Positions 33,948 through 43,008 of a stretch of 64,000 nt of DNA are shown here, piece by piece (position 1 is the first letter of the stretch; every line of letters begins with the position of its first letter). Below the pieces are notes generated by a model, which saw only the letters and a program-made list of their open reading frames with translations, was not told the DNA's origin and did no database searches. Source of the DNA: Candidatus Manganitrophus morganii (lineage in GTDB: Bacteria; Nitrospirota; Nitrospiria; SBBL01; Manganitrophaceae); the NCBI GenBank assembly GCA_021651055.1, contig JAJHOH010000001.1:2666001-2730000 (forward strand), written 5' to 3'. Made by a program: the position numbers and the translations under genes.

Positions 33948-34846
33948 CCTCTCCCGGCAGACGGCTCCGGCAGATCATCGAAAAGCGCACCCTTCTCCTG
34001 CCGGGGGCGTTCAACGCCTTCTCCGCGGAGTTGATCGAGCGGGCCGGCTTCGAGGCGGTTTACATCTCCGGGGCCGGCCTTGCAAACGGGGTGGCGGGGG
34101 TTCCCGACGTCGGGCTTCTCTCTCTGGCGGAGGTGACGGCCCAGGCGGCCTATATCGCGCGGGCGGTGAAGATTCCGGCGATTGCCGACGCCGATACCGG
34201 CTTCGGCGAAGGGATACACCTGGTCCGGGCGGTCGAGGCGTTCGAGACGGCCGGGGTGGCCGGGATTCAGATCGAAGACCAGGCTTTCCCGAAACGATGC
34301 GGTCATCTGCCCGGAAAAAGTCTGATCCCCGCCAGGGAGATGGTTCAGAAGATCCAAGCGGCGACCCGCGCGCGGCGCGATCCCGATTTTCTGATCATCG
34401 CCAGAACCGACGCCAGGGGGGTGACCGGCTTTCGTGATGCCGTCGATCGGGCGCGCCGTTACCTCGACGCCGGCGCCGATGTGATTTTTCCGGAAGCGTT
34501 GAAGTCGGCAGAGGAATTTACGAAATTCGCGGAGAAGATCAAGGCCCCTTTGTTGGCGAACATGACCGAATTCGGCAAGAGCCAGCTTCTTTCCGCCGAA
34601 GAACTTTCAAGGATCGGCTATCGGTTGATTCTCTTCCCGATGACCCTCTTTCGAACGGCGGCAAAAGCGATGGAGGAGACCCTGGAGGTGCTGAAGAAGG
34701 AGGGGACGTCGAGGCGATTGCTGGGGCGGATGCAGAGCCGCCGAGAGCTCTATGAAGTCATCCGATATGCCGATTATGAGCGGCTCGATCAGGATCTGGC
34801 TTCCCAGAAACCCGGCCCGAGGCGAAGCAACCGGAGGAAAAAATGA
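33944..34846 (+). CDS. prpB: Isocitrate lyase/PEP mutase family, probable 2-methylisocitrate lyase
   Basis: 300 residues; ATG 33944 overlaps the preceding stop by four bases. The alpha/beta barrel has LLPGAFNAFSAELIE, YISGAGLANG, the metal-binding IADADTGFGE, IQIEDQ and the catalytic loop KRCGHLPGK, with the active Cys, as in PrpB. Residue spacing and length (about 295 in PrpB) fit. Oxaloacetate hydrolases and carboxy-PEP mutases are relatives, but the operon with prpD and a citrate synthase supports 2-methylisocitrate cleavage to pyruvate and succinate. The next start overlaps by four bases. Confidence 0.85.
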   Translation: MTSPGRRLRQIIEKRTLLLPGAFNAFSAELIERAGFEAVYISGAGLANGVAGVPDVGLLSLAEVTAQAAYIARAVKIPAIADADTGFGEGIHLVRAVEAFETAGVAGIQIEDQAFPKRCGHLPGKSLIPAREMVQKIQAATRARRDPDFLIIARTDARGVTGFRDAVDRARRYLDAGADVIFPEALKSAEEFTKFAEKIKAPLLANMTEFGKSQLLSAEELSRIGYRLILFPMTLFRTAAKAMEETLEVLKKEGTSRRLLGRMQSRRELYEVIRYADYERLDQDLASQKPGPRRSNRRKK

Positions 34847-35985
34847 GTGACGTTCGCAAAGGGGACGCCGATCGGGTTTATCATGGGCTCGAAGGGATTC
34901 TGGCGGGAGAGTCCGAGATTTGTGACGTGGAGGAGACGACCGGGGGACTCTTCTATCGCGGCTACCGGATCGAAGATCTTTCCGAGCGGGCCTCGTTCGA
35001 AGAGGTGGCCTATCTTCTGCTGATGGGAAAACTGCCCAATCGAAAAGAGCTCTCCGATTTTTCGGGGGAGCTGGTCCGGTCGCGCCCGCTTCCCGAAACC
35101 GTCCGCCGTTTTCTGAAGACCGTTCCGACCTCCGCCGGCCCGATGGACATGCTCCGGACTGCGGTTTCCTTTCTCGGGCTCAACGATCCCGATCGGGGAT
35201 CGAACGACCGCCCGGCCAATCTTCGCAAGGCGATCCGGCTGATTGCTCAGATCCCCTCGCTTTTGGCCGCGTTCCGGCATGCGCCCGAAGAGCCTCCTTC
35301 TTCCGATCCGTCCCTGTCGCACGCGGCGAGCCTTCTCTATTTGATCACCGGAAAACGGCCCGATCCGTTCTCGGAGAAGGTGATGGAGATCTCGCTGATT
35401 CTTTATGCCGAACATGAATTCAACGCCTCGACTTTCGCGGCGCGGGTGACCGCCTCTTCCCTCTCCGATATGCACTCCGCAATCACCTCGGCGATCGGGT
35501 CGCTCAAGGGACCGCTGCACGGCGGCGCGAACGAGGCGGTGATGAAGATGCTTCTGGAGATCGGCGGGATTGAAAACGAGGAGCGATACATCCGTGACCG
35601 CTTGGCCCGGAAGGAGCGGATCATGGGGTTCGGCCACCGGGTGCTGAAGGGGGGGGATATCCGATCCGATATCATCAAGAGATATTCAAAGGAGTTGGGG
35701 GAAAAGAAGAACGACCGAAAATGGTTTGCGCTCTCAAGCCGGATCGAGGAGAGAATGCGGCAGGAGAAGGGGCTTCATCCCAATCTCGATTTCTATTCCG
35801 CTTCGGCCTACTACCTTCTCGGCCTTCCGGTCGAGTTCGACACCCCGCTTTTTGTCTGCAGCCGGATCGCCGGCTGGTCGGCCCACGTCATCGAACAGCA
35901 CGACCACAACCGATTGATCCGCCCGCGCTGCCTTTATACCGGCCCCAGGGAGCTTCCTTACCTCCCGATCGAAGCCCGCCCATAA
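34843..35985 (+). CDS. prpC: Citrate synthase family, probable 2-methylcitrate synthase
   Basis: 380 residues, the size of PrpC and of short type I citrate synthases. Active-site features: EHEFNASTFAARV (His and nearby), GPLHGGANEAVM with the catalytic His, GFGHRVLKGGDIRSD with the second His and Arg, and near the end FDTPLFVCSRIAGWSAHVIEQ and DHNRLIRPR. Condenses propionyl-CoA with oxaloacetate in the methylcitrate cycle. It overlaps prpB by four bases. A pure citrate synthase cannot be ruled out from sequence alone; context favours PrpC. Confidence 0.82.
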   Translation: MSDVRKGDADRVYHGLEGILAGESEICDVEETTGGLFYRGYRIEDLSERASFEEVAYLLLMGKLPNRKELSDFSGELVRSRPLPETVRRFLKTVPTSAGPMDMLRTAVSFLGLNDPDRGSNDRPANLRKAIRLIAQIPSLLAAFRHAPEEPPSSDPSLSHAASLLYLITGKRPDPFSEKVMEISLILYAEHEFNASTFAARVTASSLSDMHSAITSAIGSLKGPLHGGANEAVMKMLLEIGGIENEERYIRDRLARKERIMGFGHRVLKGGDIRSDIIKRYSKELGEKKNDRKWFALSSRIEERMRQEKGLHPNLDFYSASAYYLLGLPVEFDTPLFVCSRIAGWSAHVIEQHDHNRLIRPRCLYTGPRELPYLPIEARP

Positions 35986-35999
35986 AAGCTCCGCATTCG

Positions 36000-36263
36000 T
36001 CAGAGGGTCTGCAACTCCGCTTGTAGCTGTTTTGCCAACAATCCGGGATCTTCCGCCTTTGCAACCGCCTCCTGAATCATTTCTCTCAGGTATCGGTTCA
36101 TTCCGACTTTTTGAATCAGATTTTCAAAGAATCGCGTCTGGTCGAGCTGCGTACTCTCTTTCAAGGTCTGGACCAGTTCGGGCTCGAGCGCGATGGAATA
36201 ATCTCCAACGTGGAGGTAAGCGGGATAGATGGGGCCTGGGAGCTTTTCAAATCTCAAGTTCAT
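36000..36263 (-). CDS. Hypothetical protein (87 aa)
   Basis: No known family. ATG 36263 has AAAAGGAGAAT at good spacing. The product is mixed: an aromatic N-terminus (LPGPIYPAYLHVGDYSIALEPE) followed by a helical, acidic rest with no Cys, consistent with a small cytoplasmic helical bundle or a regulator of about 90 residues. It is convergent with prpC, 14 bases apart. The 335 bases between it and the response regulator gene (36264-36598) contain no convincing gene; I saw no repeat or RNA motif there. Confidence 0.5.
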   Translation of the reverse strand: MNLRFEKLPGPIYPAYLHVGDYSIALEPELVQTLKESTQLDQTRFFENLIQKVGMNRYLREMIQEAVAKAEDPGLLAKQLQAELQTL

Positions 36264-36598
36264 TGGATCGATTCTCCTTTTGAGGATAAGGCGAAGCCGG
36301 TTAAGCGGTCGCCCTTCTGGTCGGACCGGCGGTTGCCGCGAGCAATCGGCGCGAACAATCGAATTGATAAGGAGCCAACGCCTTATCTTAATCCTTCAGA
36401 AATATTTTTCAAGCTCTTTCGGGATTTAACCCCAGCCGGAGGCGTTTTTCTATGAGAGAAACCCTCTTTCCTTGCGAAAAACAGGGGCCTCACTATTTTT
36501 ACGTATTTTATTGAAATCGGGTTTCTCCATTGATTAGAATAACAACATTTGCTTCGTTGCATCAGTTGGGTGAGGGGAAAGTCTCCTCTGATGCGGGA

Positions 36599-37000
36599 AT
36601 GGGGGAGGGTGGTTCTTTGTCAAAGCGGATTCTGATTGTCGATGACAATCAAGATACGATCCATATTTTAACGGTGATCTTAAATCAGGGGGGGTATTCC
36701 ACCTTTGCGGCCAGGGACGGCGTCGAGGCCCTCCAAAAGATTCAGGAAGCGGCGCCGGCGCTTATTCTCTTGGATATCATGATGCCGAAGCTGGACGGTT
36801 TTGGGGTGATGGAGGTCATGCGGGGCGATTCAGGGATGAGTCAGATTCCGGTGGTGGTGATCTCGGCGAAAGTCGATCACGCTTCCAAGGCGCGCAGCAT
36901 GGAATTGGGGGCGAAAGATTATATCGTGAAGCCGATCAATCCGGATGAAATCCTCTTGAAGGTCAAAGAGCACTGTCCCGCGTTGAAGACATTAGTGTGA
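36599..37000 (+). CDS. Stand-alone response regulator (receiver domain)
   Basis: About 134 residues from ATG 36599; a TTG at 36617 after GGGAGGG is a credible alternative start. A single receiver domain: acidic pair VDDN, phospho-acceptor Asp in LILLDIMMPKLDG, Ser in VVVISAKV and Lys in YIVKPINPDE. There is no output domain. Partners of such CheY-like regulators are unknown here; no kinase lies nearby. Confidence 0.8.
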   Translation: MGEGGSLSKRILIVDDNQDTIHILTVILNQGGYSTFAARDGVEALQKIQEAAPALILLDIMMPKLDGFGVMEVMRGDSGMSQIPVVVISAKVDHASKARSMELGAKDYIVKPINPDEILLKVKEHCPALKTLV

Positions 37001-37052
37001 GGAAAGTTGATCTTCTTCCCTCCGGATTGATCCGATTCATCCTTTATTCTTC

Positions 37053-38549
37053 TCAAAGGGTGCTGGCCAAGAGGCGCTCCAGCCGCTTCGGTTCGATCTC
37101 AATGTAGATGTTTTTCTCCTGGGAGACGAGGACGGCCCCCGGCTTGGCCCCTTTCGGTTTCTGGATATACTTCCGAAAGGTATAAACGACATCTCCCTTC
37201 CCCTCTTTCCTCCCGTCGCTGAAATGAAGCGCCAGGGTCGCCGCGTCGAGCAGGGTCTGGTAGGGGATCTCCTTCCCTCGGTCCATCCGGACGATCAGAT
37301 GGGACCCGGGAACGCCGCGGGCGTGAAACCAGAGATCGTTTCCCCGCGCCGTCCGGAAAGTAATCTCTTCGTTTTCCCGATGATTTCTTCCGACGATCAC
37401 GCTCCAGCCGTCTGCCGAGAGAAAGGTGGGAGGGCCGGCCCGCTTCCCCTTCTCCCTTCGGGTCGGGACGGGCGTTTTTCCCGCCATGGCGACGGTCCCC
37501 CCTTCCAGAAGGACCGTTCGATTCCGTTCCAGCGCTTCCAATTCTTTTTTCGTCTTCTCCCTCTGCGTCTGAAGGGCCGCCTGCGCCGCCTGGGCTTTTT
37601 TATATCTCTTGAAGAACCGTTCCAGATTTTCCGACGGGGAGAGGGCGGGGTCCAACGAAAGAGTCATCTCCGCCTGATCCGGATGCGCTGGATCGGGAAT
37701 CTTCACCTCAGTCATTCCTGTCCGGACTTGGCGAAGATGACCCTTCAGGAGCTCTCCTTCGTAGCGAAACCGGTCGGCTTTTTCGGCCTCGGCCAGGCCG
37801 ATGGAGATCTGCTGTAACTTTTTCCGGCAGCGGCGAATTCCCTCATCGATCAGGGCCGTCAGCCGCCTCTTCTCTTCCTCCGCGGCCGTTTTTTCCTGCA
37901 GGGGGCGATAGGTGGCCTCCACCGACCGGTTGAATCGGTGGGGACCCGGTTCGACAAGGAGAATCTCCGTTTCTTTAAAGAGACCGGTCGGATGCAGCGC
38001 AGGAGGGAGGTAGGGGAGACCGACCTGTAAGGCGCGCCCGGCGGGAGGGGGGAAGAGCGAGCCCAAAACAATCCCTTGATGGTCGATTAAAAAGAAATTC
38101 GACGCCGTCCCCATCAGCTCCGCGACCAGAGAGAGGGTTTGCGTCTCTCCTTCTTTCGTTGATGAAGGTGGTAGGGCATCGCCTCCGACTTCTTGTGACG
38201 TTTCCGTCTTTATCTCCGTTCGGGTCGAAGGCCAGGCGCAGGTCATTCGGACGATCCGGTCTCCTCCGATCTGTTCAAGAGAGACGATCTGTTTCCATCG
38301 AAGATGCGCCCGCAGGAGTTGGCAGAACCGGGGAGGGGAGGAGGGGTTGGGATGTTTTTCGTTGGTCAGGTGGATTCGGGAGAAGCGCCGCTGTCCGGAA
38401 AAGTAGAGGTGATATCTCTCCCGCCGATGATGAATCTCGAAAACCAGGCTCCAGGGTTGGGGCTGATCGATTTTCTGAAGGACCCCGCCCCGCAGCGTGT
38501 CCCCGATCTCTGCAAGGACCTCCCCAATCTGTCCGGCGCTGAGCGACAT
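37053..38549 (-). CDS. rqcH: RqcH/NFACT family ribosome quality control factor
   Basis: 498 residues. NFACT-N domain about 1-185, with D97-R98 (GGDRIVRMTC) at the very positions needed for Ala-tail synthesis in Bacillus RqcH. A helical coiled-coil middle follows (about 240-330), then NFACT-R with ISVIVGRNHRENEEITF-like GWSVIVGRN, DLWFHARGVPGSHLIV and KPGAVLVSQEKNIYIEIEP. It binds the 50S-nascent-peptide complex and recruits tRNA-Ala. It is short for the family (about 550-570), so the middle domain is reduced. It is divergent from mutS2, 139 bases apart. Confidence 0.9.
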   Translation of the reverse strand: MSLSAGQIGEVLAEIGDTLRGGVLQKIDQPQPWSLVFEIHHRRERYHLYFSGQRRFSRIHLTNEKHPNPSSPPRFCQLLRAHLRWKQIVSLEQIGGDRIVRMTCAWPSTRTEIKTETSQEVGGDALPPSSTKEGETQTLSLVAELMGTASNFFLIDHQGIVLGSLFPPPAGRALQVGLPYLPPALHPTGLFKETEILLVEPGPHRFNRSVEATYRPLQEKTAAEEEKRRLTALIDEGIRRCRKKLQQISIGLAEAEKADRFRYEGELLKGHLRQVRTGMTEVKIPDPAHPDQAEMTLSLDPALSPSENLERFFKRYKKAQAAQAALQTQREKTKKELEALERNRTVLLEGGTVAMAGKTPVPTRREKGKRAGPPTFLSADGWSVIVGRNHRENEEITFRTARGNDLWFHARGVPGSHLIVRMDRGKEIPYQTLLDAATLALHFSDGRKEGKGDVVYTFRKYIQKPKGAKPGAVLVSQEKNIYIEIEPKRLERLLASTL

Positions 38550-38688
38550 TCGTTTGACCCTTTTCCAAGCGTTGTGTTAATTTACCTCGTTGCGAAGTCC
38601 TGATTGTACCGGGACGTTTTTATTTAAGCAACCTGGTCAGGCTTGCGCATCGCTGAAGTGGATCATTAGAAGAAGGAACAAGATCGAC

Positions 38689-41043
38689 ATGCAATCGAAC
38701 CCTCTCTACGAACAGTCATTCACCTCACTCGGCTGGCCCGAGATCGTTGAATTTCTCGCCCGGCAGGCCGCGTTGCCGATCACGGCGGAGCGCTGCCGCG
38801 CCCTCCCTTTCCTGGAGGAACCGGGAACGGTTCGGGAGCGGCTTGCGGTTGTTTGGGAGGGGGTTCTCCTTTTAAAGGAGGGGAGCCATATCCCTCTCTC
38901 CTCTTTTACCGATCCCCGCCCATTCTTGGCCCGCGCGACCAAAGGAGCGGTTCTGGAGGGAATCGAGTTGCGGGGGATCCATGATCTGCTCGAACAGGCC
39001 GAGTCGGTCCGCTCTTTCTTGATCCGAAAAAAAGAGGAGGCTTCCCGCCTTTTTCAGATCGCGGTGCAACTGGAGCCGCCGGCCGGTTTAAGACAAAAGA
39101 TCGCGGCAGCCGTCGACCCGGAGGGACGGATTCAGGAGGGAGCGACGCCGGCCCTCCGCGCCCTGACCGCCGAGGCGGCCCGGGCGCGGGAGGCGATCAC
39201 CGATCAGCTCGAAAAGATTCTTCGATCGGCCCGTTATGAAAAACTTTTGCAGGAGCCGTATTATACCGAGCGGGAGGGACGGTATGTCCTCCCCTTCAAG
39301 ATCGCCGATCAGAACAAAGAGGGAGGGGTCGTTCATGATCTCTCGGCGAGCGGGGCGACCGCATTCGTCGAACCGAGAGAGCTGGTCGGGTCGAACAACC
39401 GCCTGAGGGTCGCCCAGTTGGCGGTCTCCCGTGAAGTGGAGCGGATCTTGCGATCGCTCAGCGAGGGGGTCGGAAGAGAAGCGGGGCGGCTTACGCGGAA
39501 CCTGGAGATCCTTGCCGAGATCGATCTGCTCCGCGCGTCGGCGAACCTGGCCGAACGGATCGGCGGGATCTGCCCGAAGGTGAATGCCGGGGGTGCGATC
39601 GGTCTCTTCGAGGCCCGGCACCCGCTCCTCCTGCTCTGGAAGGGAAGCATCGTTCCCAACGACATCCTTTTGGAAGAGGGGCGCCGCGCCTTGATTCTCT
39701 CCGGTCCGAATACCGGCGGGAAGACGGTCCTCTTGAAGACCGTCGGCCTTTTGGCGCTGATGGTTCGAGCCGGTCTTCCGATTCCATGCCGGGAGGGTTC
39801 GGAGATTCCCCTCTTCCCGGCGGTCATTGCCGACATCGGCGATGATCAAGATCTCTCGCGCGACCTTTCGAGCTTCTCGGCCCACCTCCTTAAAATTTTA
39901 GCCATCCTGGAAACGGCTCCGGGTGGATCGCTGATTCTGCTCGATGAATTGGTCACTTCGACCGATCCCGCCGAAGGGGCAGCCCTCGCCGCGGCGATAT
40001 TAACGGAGTTGGCCGATCGGGGAATGCGGATCGTGACGACGACGCATTATCCCTCCCTCAAAGGACTGGCCCAGGCCGATCCTCGATTTTTGAATGGAAG
40101 TCTTGCCTTCGATCTGGAACAACTCGCCCCCACGTATCGCCTGGTGTTAGGAACTCCCGGTCGAAGCGCCGCCCTGGAAATGGCGGCCCGTTTGGGGCTG
40201 CCCGACTCGATCCTTGCGCGAGCGAAAGAACATCTTCGTCCCGACGAGACGACGCTGGAACGGATCATATCCGAACTGGAGCGAGAACGTCGTAAGGCGG
40301 AAGAAGAGCGACAACGGTGGGAGGCCCTCCGAGCGGAGGCGGAAGCAGCGGCCGCCGCGCAAAAAGAAGGGGCCGCCCGCTGGGCGATGAGCGAGCGGGA
40401 GATTCAGAAAAAGGTCCGTCAAAAAGTCGCAGAAGCGGTTGCGGAGGCCCGATCCGAAATTGCAACGCTGGTGGCATCTCTAAAGGAGAAGCGTGATCCG
40501 GCCCTGATCAAGAAAGGTCAGAGTCTCCTGATGGAAATAGAAAAAAAGGCCGGCGGCACGGCGGCCCCGAGGGAACCCTCATCCGCTCCAATGCCGTTAC
40601 GGGCCGGCCAGCGGGTTGAGATCGTCCCGCTCGGCAAGCGGGGCTTTTTGCTCGATGCTCCGGAGGGATTAAAAAAAGTCCGTGTTCAGATTGGAAGCCA
40701 GACCCTTTCTGTCTCACCCGATGCCATTGAGGGGGTCCTGGAGGAGAACGTAGAAGAGATTCCGACGGCCCCGGCATTTAAATCGGCGGGGTCGTCCGAG
40801 TCCACCGTGGATCTCATCGGGAAGCGGGTGGAGGAGGCGCTGGAGATTCTGGAGCGTTTTTTGGATCGGGCGATCCTGGGGAACGAACGGGAGATCCGCC
40901 TCGTCCATGGACATGGAAGCGGAAAGCTAAAAAAGGCCGTTCGGGAATATTTACCAACCTCGCCCTACGTCGCGCGATTTCGCCCCGGGGACCTTCTGGA
41001 GGGGGGAGATGCCGTCACGATCATTACCCTGAAGGAAGAATGA
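38689..41043 (+). CDS. mutS2: MutS2 ATPase with Smr domain
   Basis: 784 residues from ATG 38689, after AAGGA; an ORF extension to 38590 is unlike the family. It lacks the MutS mismatch-recognition domain and begins with the core and clamp. The ATPase has Walker A GPNTGGKTVLLKTVG (near residue 345), LLDELVTSTDPAEGAALA and TTHYPSLK. A long Ala/Glu/Arg coiled coil (about 530-620) precedes a KOW-like segment and the C-terminal Smr endonuclease domain (VDLIGKRVEEAL, VHGHGSGKLKKAVREYL). In Bacillus, MutS2 recognises collided ribosomes. Being divergent from rqcH supports that role here. Confidence 0.93.
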   Translation: MQSNPLYEQSFTSLGWPEIVEFLARQAALPITAERCRALPFLEEPGTVRERLAVVWEGVLLLKEGSHIPLSSFTDPRPFLARATKGAVLEGIELRGIHDLLEQAESVRSFLIRKKEEASRLFQIAVQLEPPAGLRQKIAAAVDPEGRIQEGATPALRALTAEAARAREAITDQLEKILRSARYEKLLQEPYYTEREGRYVLPFKIADQNKEGGVVHDLSASGATAFVEPRELVGSNNRLRVAQLAVSREVERILRSLSEGVGREAGRLTRNLEILAEIDLLRASANLAERIGGICPKVNAGGAIGLFEARHPLLLLWKGSIVPNDILLEEGRRALILSGPNTGGKTVLLKTVGLLALMVRAGLPIPCREGSEIPLFPAVIADIGDDQDLSRDLSSFSAHLLKILAILETAPGGSLILLDELVTSTDPAEGAALAAAILTELADRGMRIVTTTHYPSLKGLAQADPRFLNGSLAFDLEQLAPTYRLVLGTPGRSAALEMAARLGLPDSILARAKEHLRPDETTLERIISELERERRKAEEERQRWEALRAEAEAAAAAQKEGAARWAMSEREIQKKVRQKVAEAVAEARSEIATLVASLKEKRDPALIKKGQSLLMEIEKKAGGTAAPREPSSAPMPLRAGQRVEIVPLGKRGFLLDAPEGLKKVRVQIGSQTLSVSPDAIEGVLEENVEEIPTAPAFKSAGSSESTVDLIGKRVEEALEILERFLDRAILGNEREIRLVHGHGSGKLKKAVREYLPTSPYVARFRPGDLLEGGDAVTIITLKEE

Positions 41044-41143
41044 TCGCTTCCTGCTGAAATCAAAGAGGATTCTCCCGATCTTCTTTTTTTACAGGGCGAT
41101 CTTTCTATCCCTTTCTAGATTATCCCTATTAGGGGTTGCCGAT

Positions 41144-41158
41144 CCCCTCGAAAGAGGG
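41144..41158. other. GNRA-loop hairpin, second copy
   Basis: CCCCTC-GAAA-GAGGG repeats the hairpin at 25638-25653 with 15 of 16 bases alike, here directly before a promoter-like sequence. Confidence 0.35.
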
Positions 41159-41160
41159 AG

Positions 41161-41189
41161 TTGACTCGGCGGGATAATTTTAGTAAAGT
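41161..41189 (+). promoter_or_regulatory. Promoter-like sequence before the transglycosylase gene
   Basis: TTGACT at 41161-41166 and TAAAGT at 41184-41189, spacer 17, ending 9 bases before the start codon; that leaves almost no untranslated leader, so the true start point may differ. Confidence 0.35.
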
Positions 41190-41197
41190 AGCGCCGC

Positions 41198-41893
41198 ATG
41201 ATACAAAAAACGAAAAAATATATGAGACCTTGCTTTTTTACCCTCTCGTTGGGATTTTTTCTTCTCCATCCTTTCTCGACCGAGTTTTCCCAGACCGCCT
41301 CTTTGCCGATTCATTCCTCTTCCGTTGAATTGTCGCCGGCTCCTCAGGAAATGGACCTCAAGGCGCGGGAGAAAAAGGTTCTGCAGATCTTATCGAATTT
41401 CAAGACGGGACTGCGGCCGGATAAAAAGCGGGAGCTGGCGACCTTCATTAATGAAGAGAGCCATCGGTACGGCTTCGATCCGGAATTGGTGATGGCCGTC
41501 ATCTCCACGGAGAGTTCCTTCTATAATTGGTCGATGTCGCCGAAGGGGGCGGTCGGTTTGATGCAGATTATTCCGACGACCGGAAAAGCATTGGCCGAAA
41601 CAAACAATATCGTTTGGCACGAGAAAGATCCCCTTTTGGACCCGTTCATCAATATCAAATTGGGGATTCATTACCTCTGGGAGCTCTACCTGAGATTCGG
41701 TGATCTTCCCGTCGCGTTGACGGCCTACAATTACGGCCCTACGGCCGTGGCGCGCTGGCTCCATTCGGGAGAGGAGATCCCTGTGAAGTATGCTGAAAAG
41801 GTCATCAAGCGTTACGAAGAATTCCTCGGCTTAAACGTGGAAGAGAGCGCGGAGCCTGAGGAGGAATCTTCATCCGATATCACCCGCCTCTAA
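41198..41893 (+). CDS. Lytic transglycosylase (SLT domain)
   Basis: 231 residues. An N-terminal basic stretch and hydrophobic helix (about 11-30) serve as signal peptide or anchor. The goose-lysozyme-like SLT domain (about 85-215) has the catalytic Glu in AVISTESSFYNWSMSPKGAVGLMQI (in pieces: STESSF and GAVGLMQI), then LTAYNYGP. It cleaves peptidoglycan in the periplasm with 1,6-anhydro products. The 65-residue N-terminal region and the acidic tail are not conserved. It is on its own behind mutS2. Such enzymes often serve envelope-spanning machines, but none is adjacent. Confidence 0.9.
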   Translation: MIQKTKKYMRPCFFTLSLGFFLLHPFSTEFSQTASLPIHSSSVELSPAPQEMDLKAREKKVLQILSNFKTGLRPDKKRELATFINEESHRYGFDPELVMAVISTESSFYNWSMSPKGAVGLMQIIPTTGKALAETNNIVWHEKDPLLDPFINIKLGIHYLWELYLRFGDLPVALTAYNYGPTAVARWLHSGEEIPVKYAEKVIKRYEEFLGLNVEESAEPEEESSSDITRL

Positions 41894-41997
41894 TCTGATT
41901 TTCTGAAGAAAACGTCTTTTCGATCCCTCCGGTCGTCCGGGTCCTTGCTTGCCTCCCTTCTTGCCATCCGACCGTCGATTTGTAATAATGATGGACG

Positions 41998-43008
41998 ATG
42001 AAGATTCCGCACGTCCAGCCCGCTAAAATTCAGATCTATGAAAAGCCCGTCAGTGGTGCCGATATCCGAATTCGGCATCTTCTCCCGCCATACGAGGGGC
42101 AACCGGTTGTGGCAGGCCTTCTCGGAGCGCCGTCGGACGCCGGCGTCGTTCAGGGAGGGGGTCGCGCCGGCGCCGCCGAGGGGCCTTCGGCGATCCGGCT
42201 TCAATTAAAACGGTATGGCACCGCCTACAACTTCGAACAGGACGCCGATCTCTCAACCCTTCCTTTGGCCGATTTCGGTGATCTTGTTCCGGACGAGAAA
42301 TCGGTGGAGCAGACCCACCTTCGCCTCACCGCCGCGGTGGAGGCGATTATCGACCTCGGCGCCATCCCGATCGTCCTCGGAGGGGGCCACGATTTAACGT
42401 TCGGCGGCGTCCGGGCGCTCTCCCGGCGGACCGAGGGAACCGTCGGCGGATGGACCCTGGATGCGCACTTCGACGTTCGGGAGGCGGTGAGCGGCATCCC
42501 GACCAGCGGCACCCCTTTTCGAAATATTCTCGAAAACTTAGGAAATGTTCCCGGCGATCACTTCATCGAAATCGGCGGGAACGGCTTGGTCAACGCCAAG
42601 GAGCACTTCGATTATCTGATCGGCAAGAGGGCGCGGATTTTTTCTCTCTCCGAGACCCGCCGGAAGGGGATCGGTGCGGTGATCGAGAAGACCCTTCAGA
42701 TCGCCGGCCATGGCGCCGAAAAGATTTTTTGCTCAATCGATATCGATTCGGTCGCGCAGGCCTTTGCCCCCGGCGTCTCGGCCCCCTCCCCGGACGGGTT
42801 CACCCCCGAAGAGGTTTTTCTGGCGGCCGCCCTCGCCGGTCTTCATCCGAAAACGGCCTACTTCGACATCATGGAATTAAACCCGATCTTTGATCAGGAG
42901 GGTCGAACCGCCCGTCTGGCGGCTGCCCTGATCCTTCATTTCTTGGCGGGGCTGGCCAAGCGGGAGAAGAGGGAGAAGAAGGGGATCGGTTTTATGCGGA
43001 GAGAATAA
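41998..43008 (+). CDS. hutG: Formimidoylglutamase (arginase family)
   Basis: 336 residues with the ureohydrolase manganese sites: [19 protein letters not shown] and [22 protein letters not shown]. The N-terminal [20 protein letters not shown] is the family substrate loop. Followed directly by hutU (stop and start share TAATG) and then hutI, it is best read as HutG, which cleaves N-formimino-L-glutamate to glutamate and formamide. Agmatinase or arginase is less likely given context. The ribosome-binding site is weak. Confidence 0.88.
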   Translation: MKIPHVQPAKIQIYEKPVSGADIRIRHLLPPYEGQPVVAGLLGAPSDAGVVQGGGRAGAAEGPSAIRLQLKRYGTAYNFEQDADLSTLPLADFGDLVPDEKSVEQTHLRLTAAVEAIIDLGAIPIVLGGGHDLTFGGVRALSRRTEGTVGGWTLDAHFDVREAVSGIPTSGTPFRNILENLGNVPGDHFIEIGGNGLVNAKEHFDYLIGKRARIFSLSETRRKGIGAVIEKTLQIAGHGAEKIFCSIDIDSVAQAFAPGVSAPSPDGFTPEEVFLAAALAGLHPKTAYFDIMELNPIFDQEGRTARLAAALILHFLAGLAKREKREKKGIGFMRRE

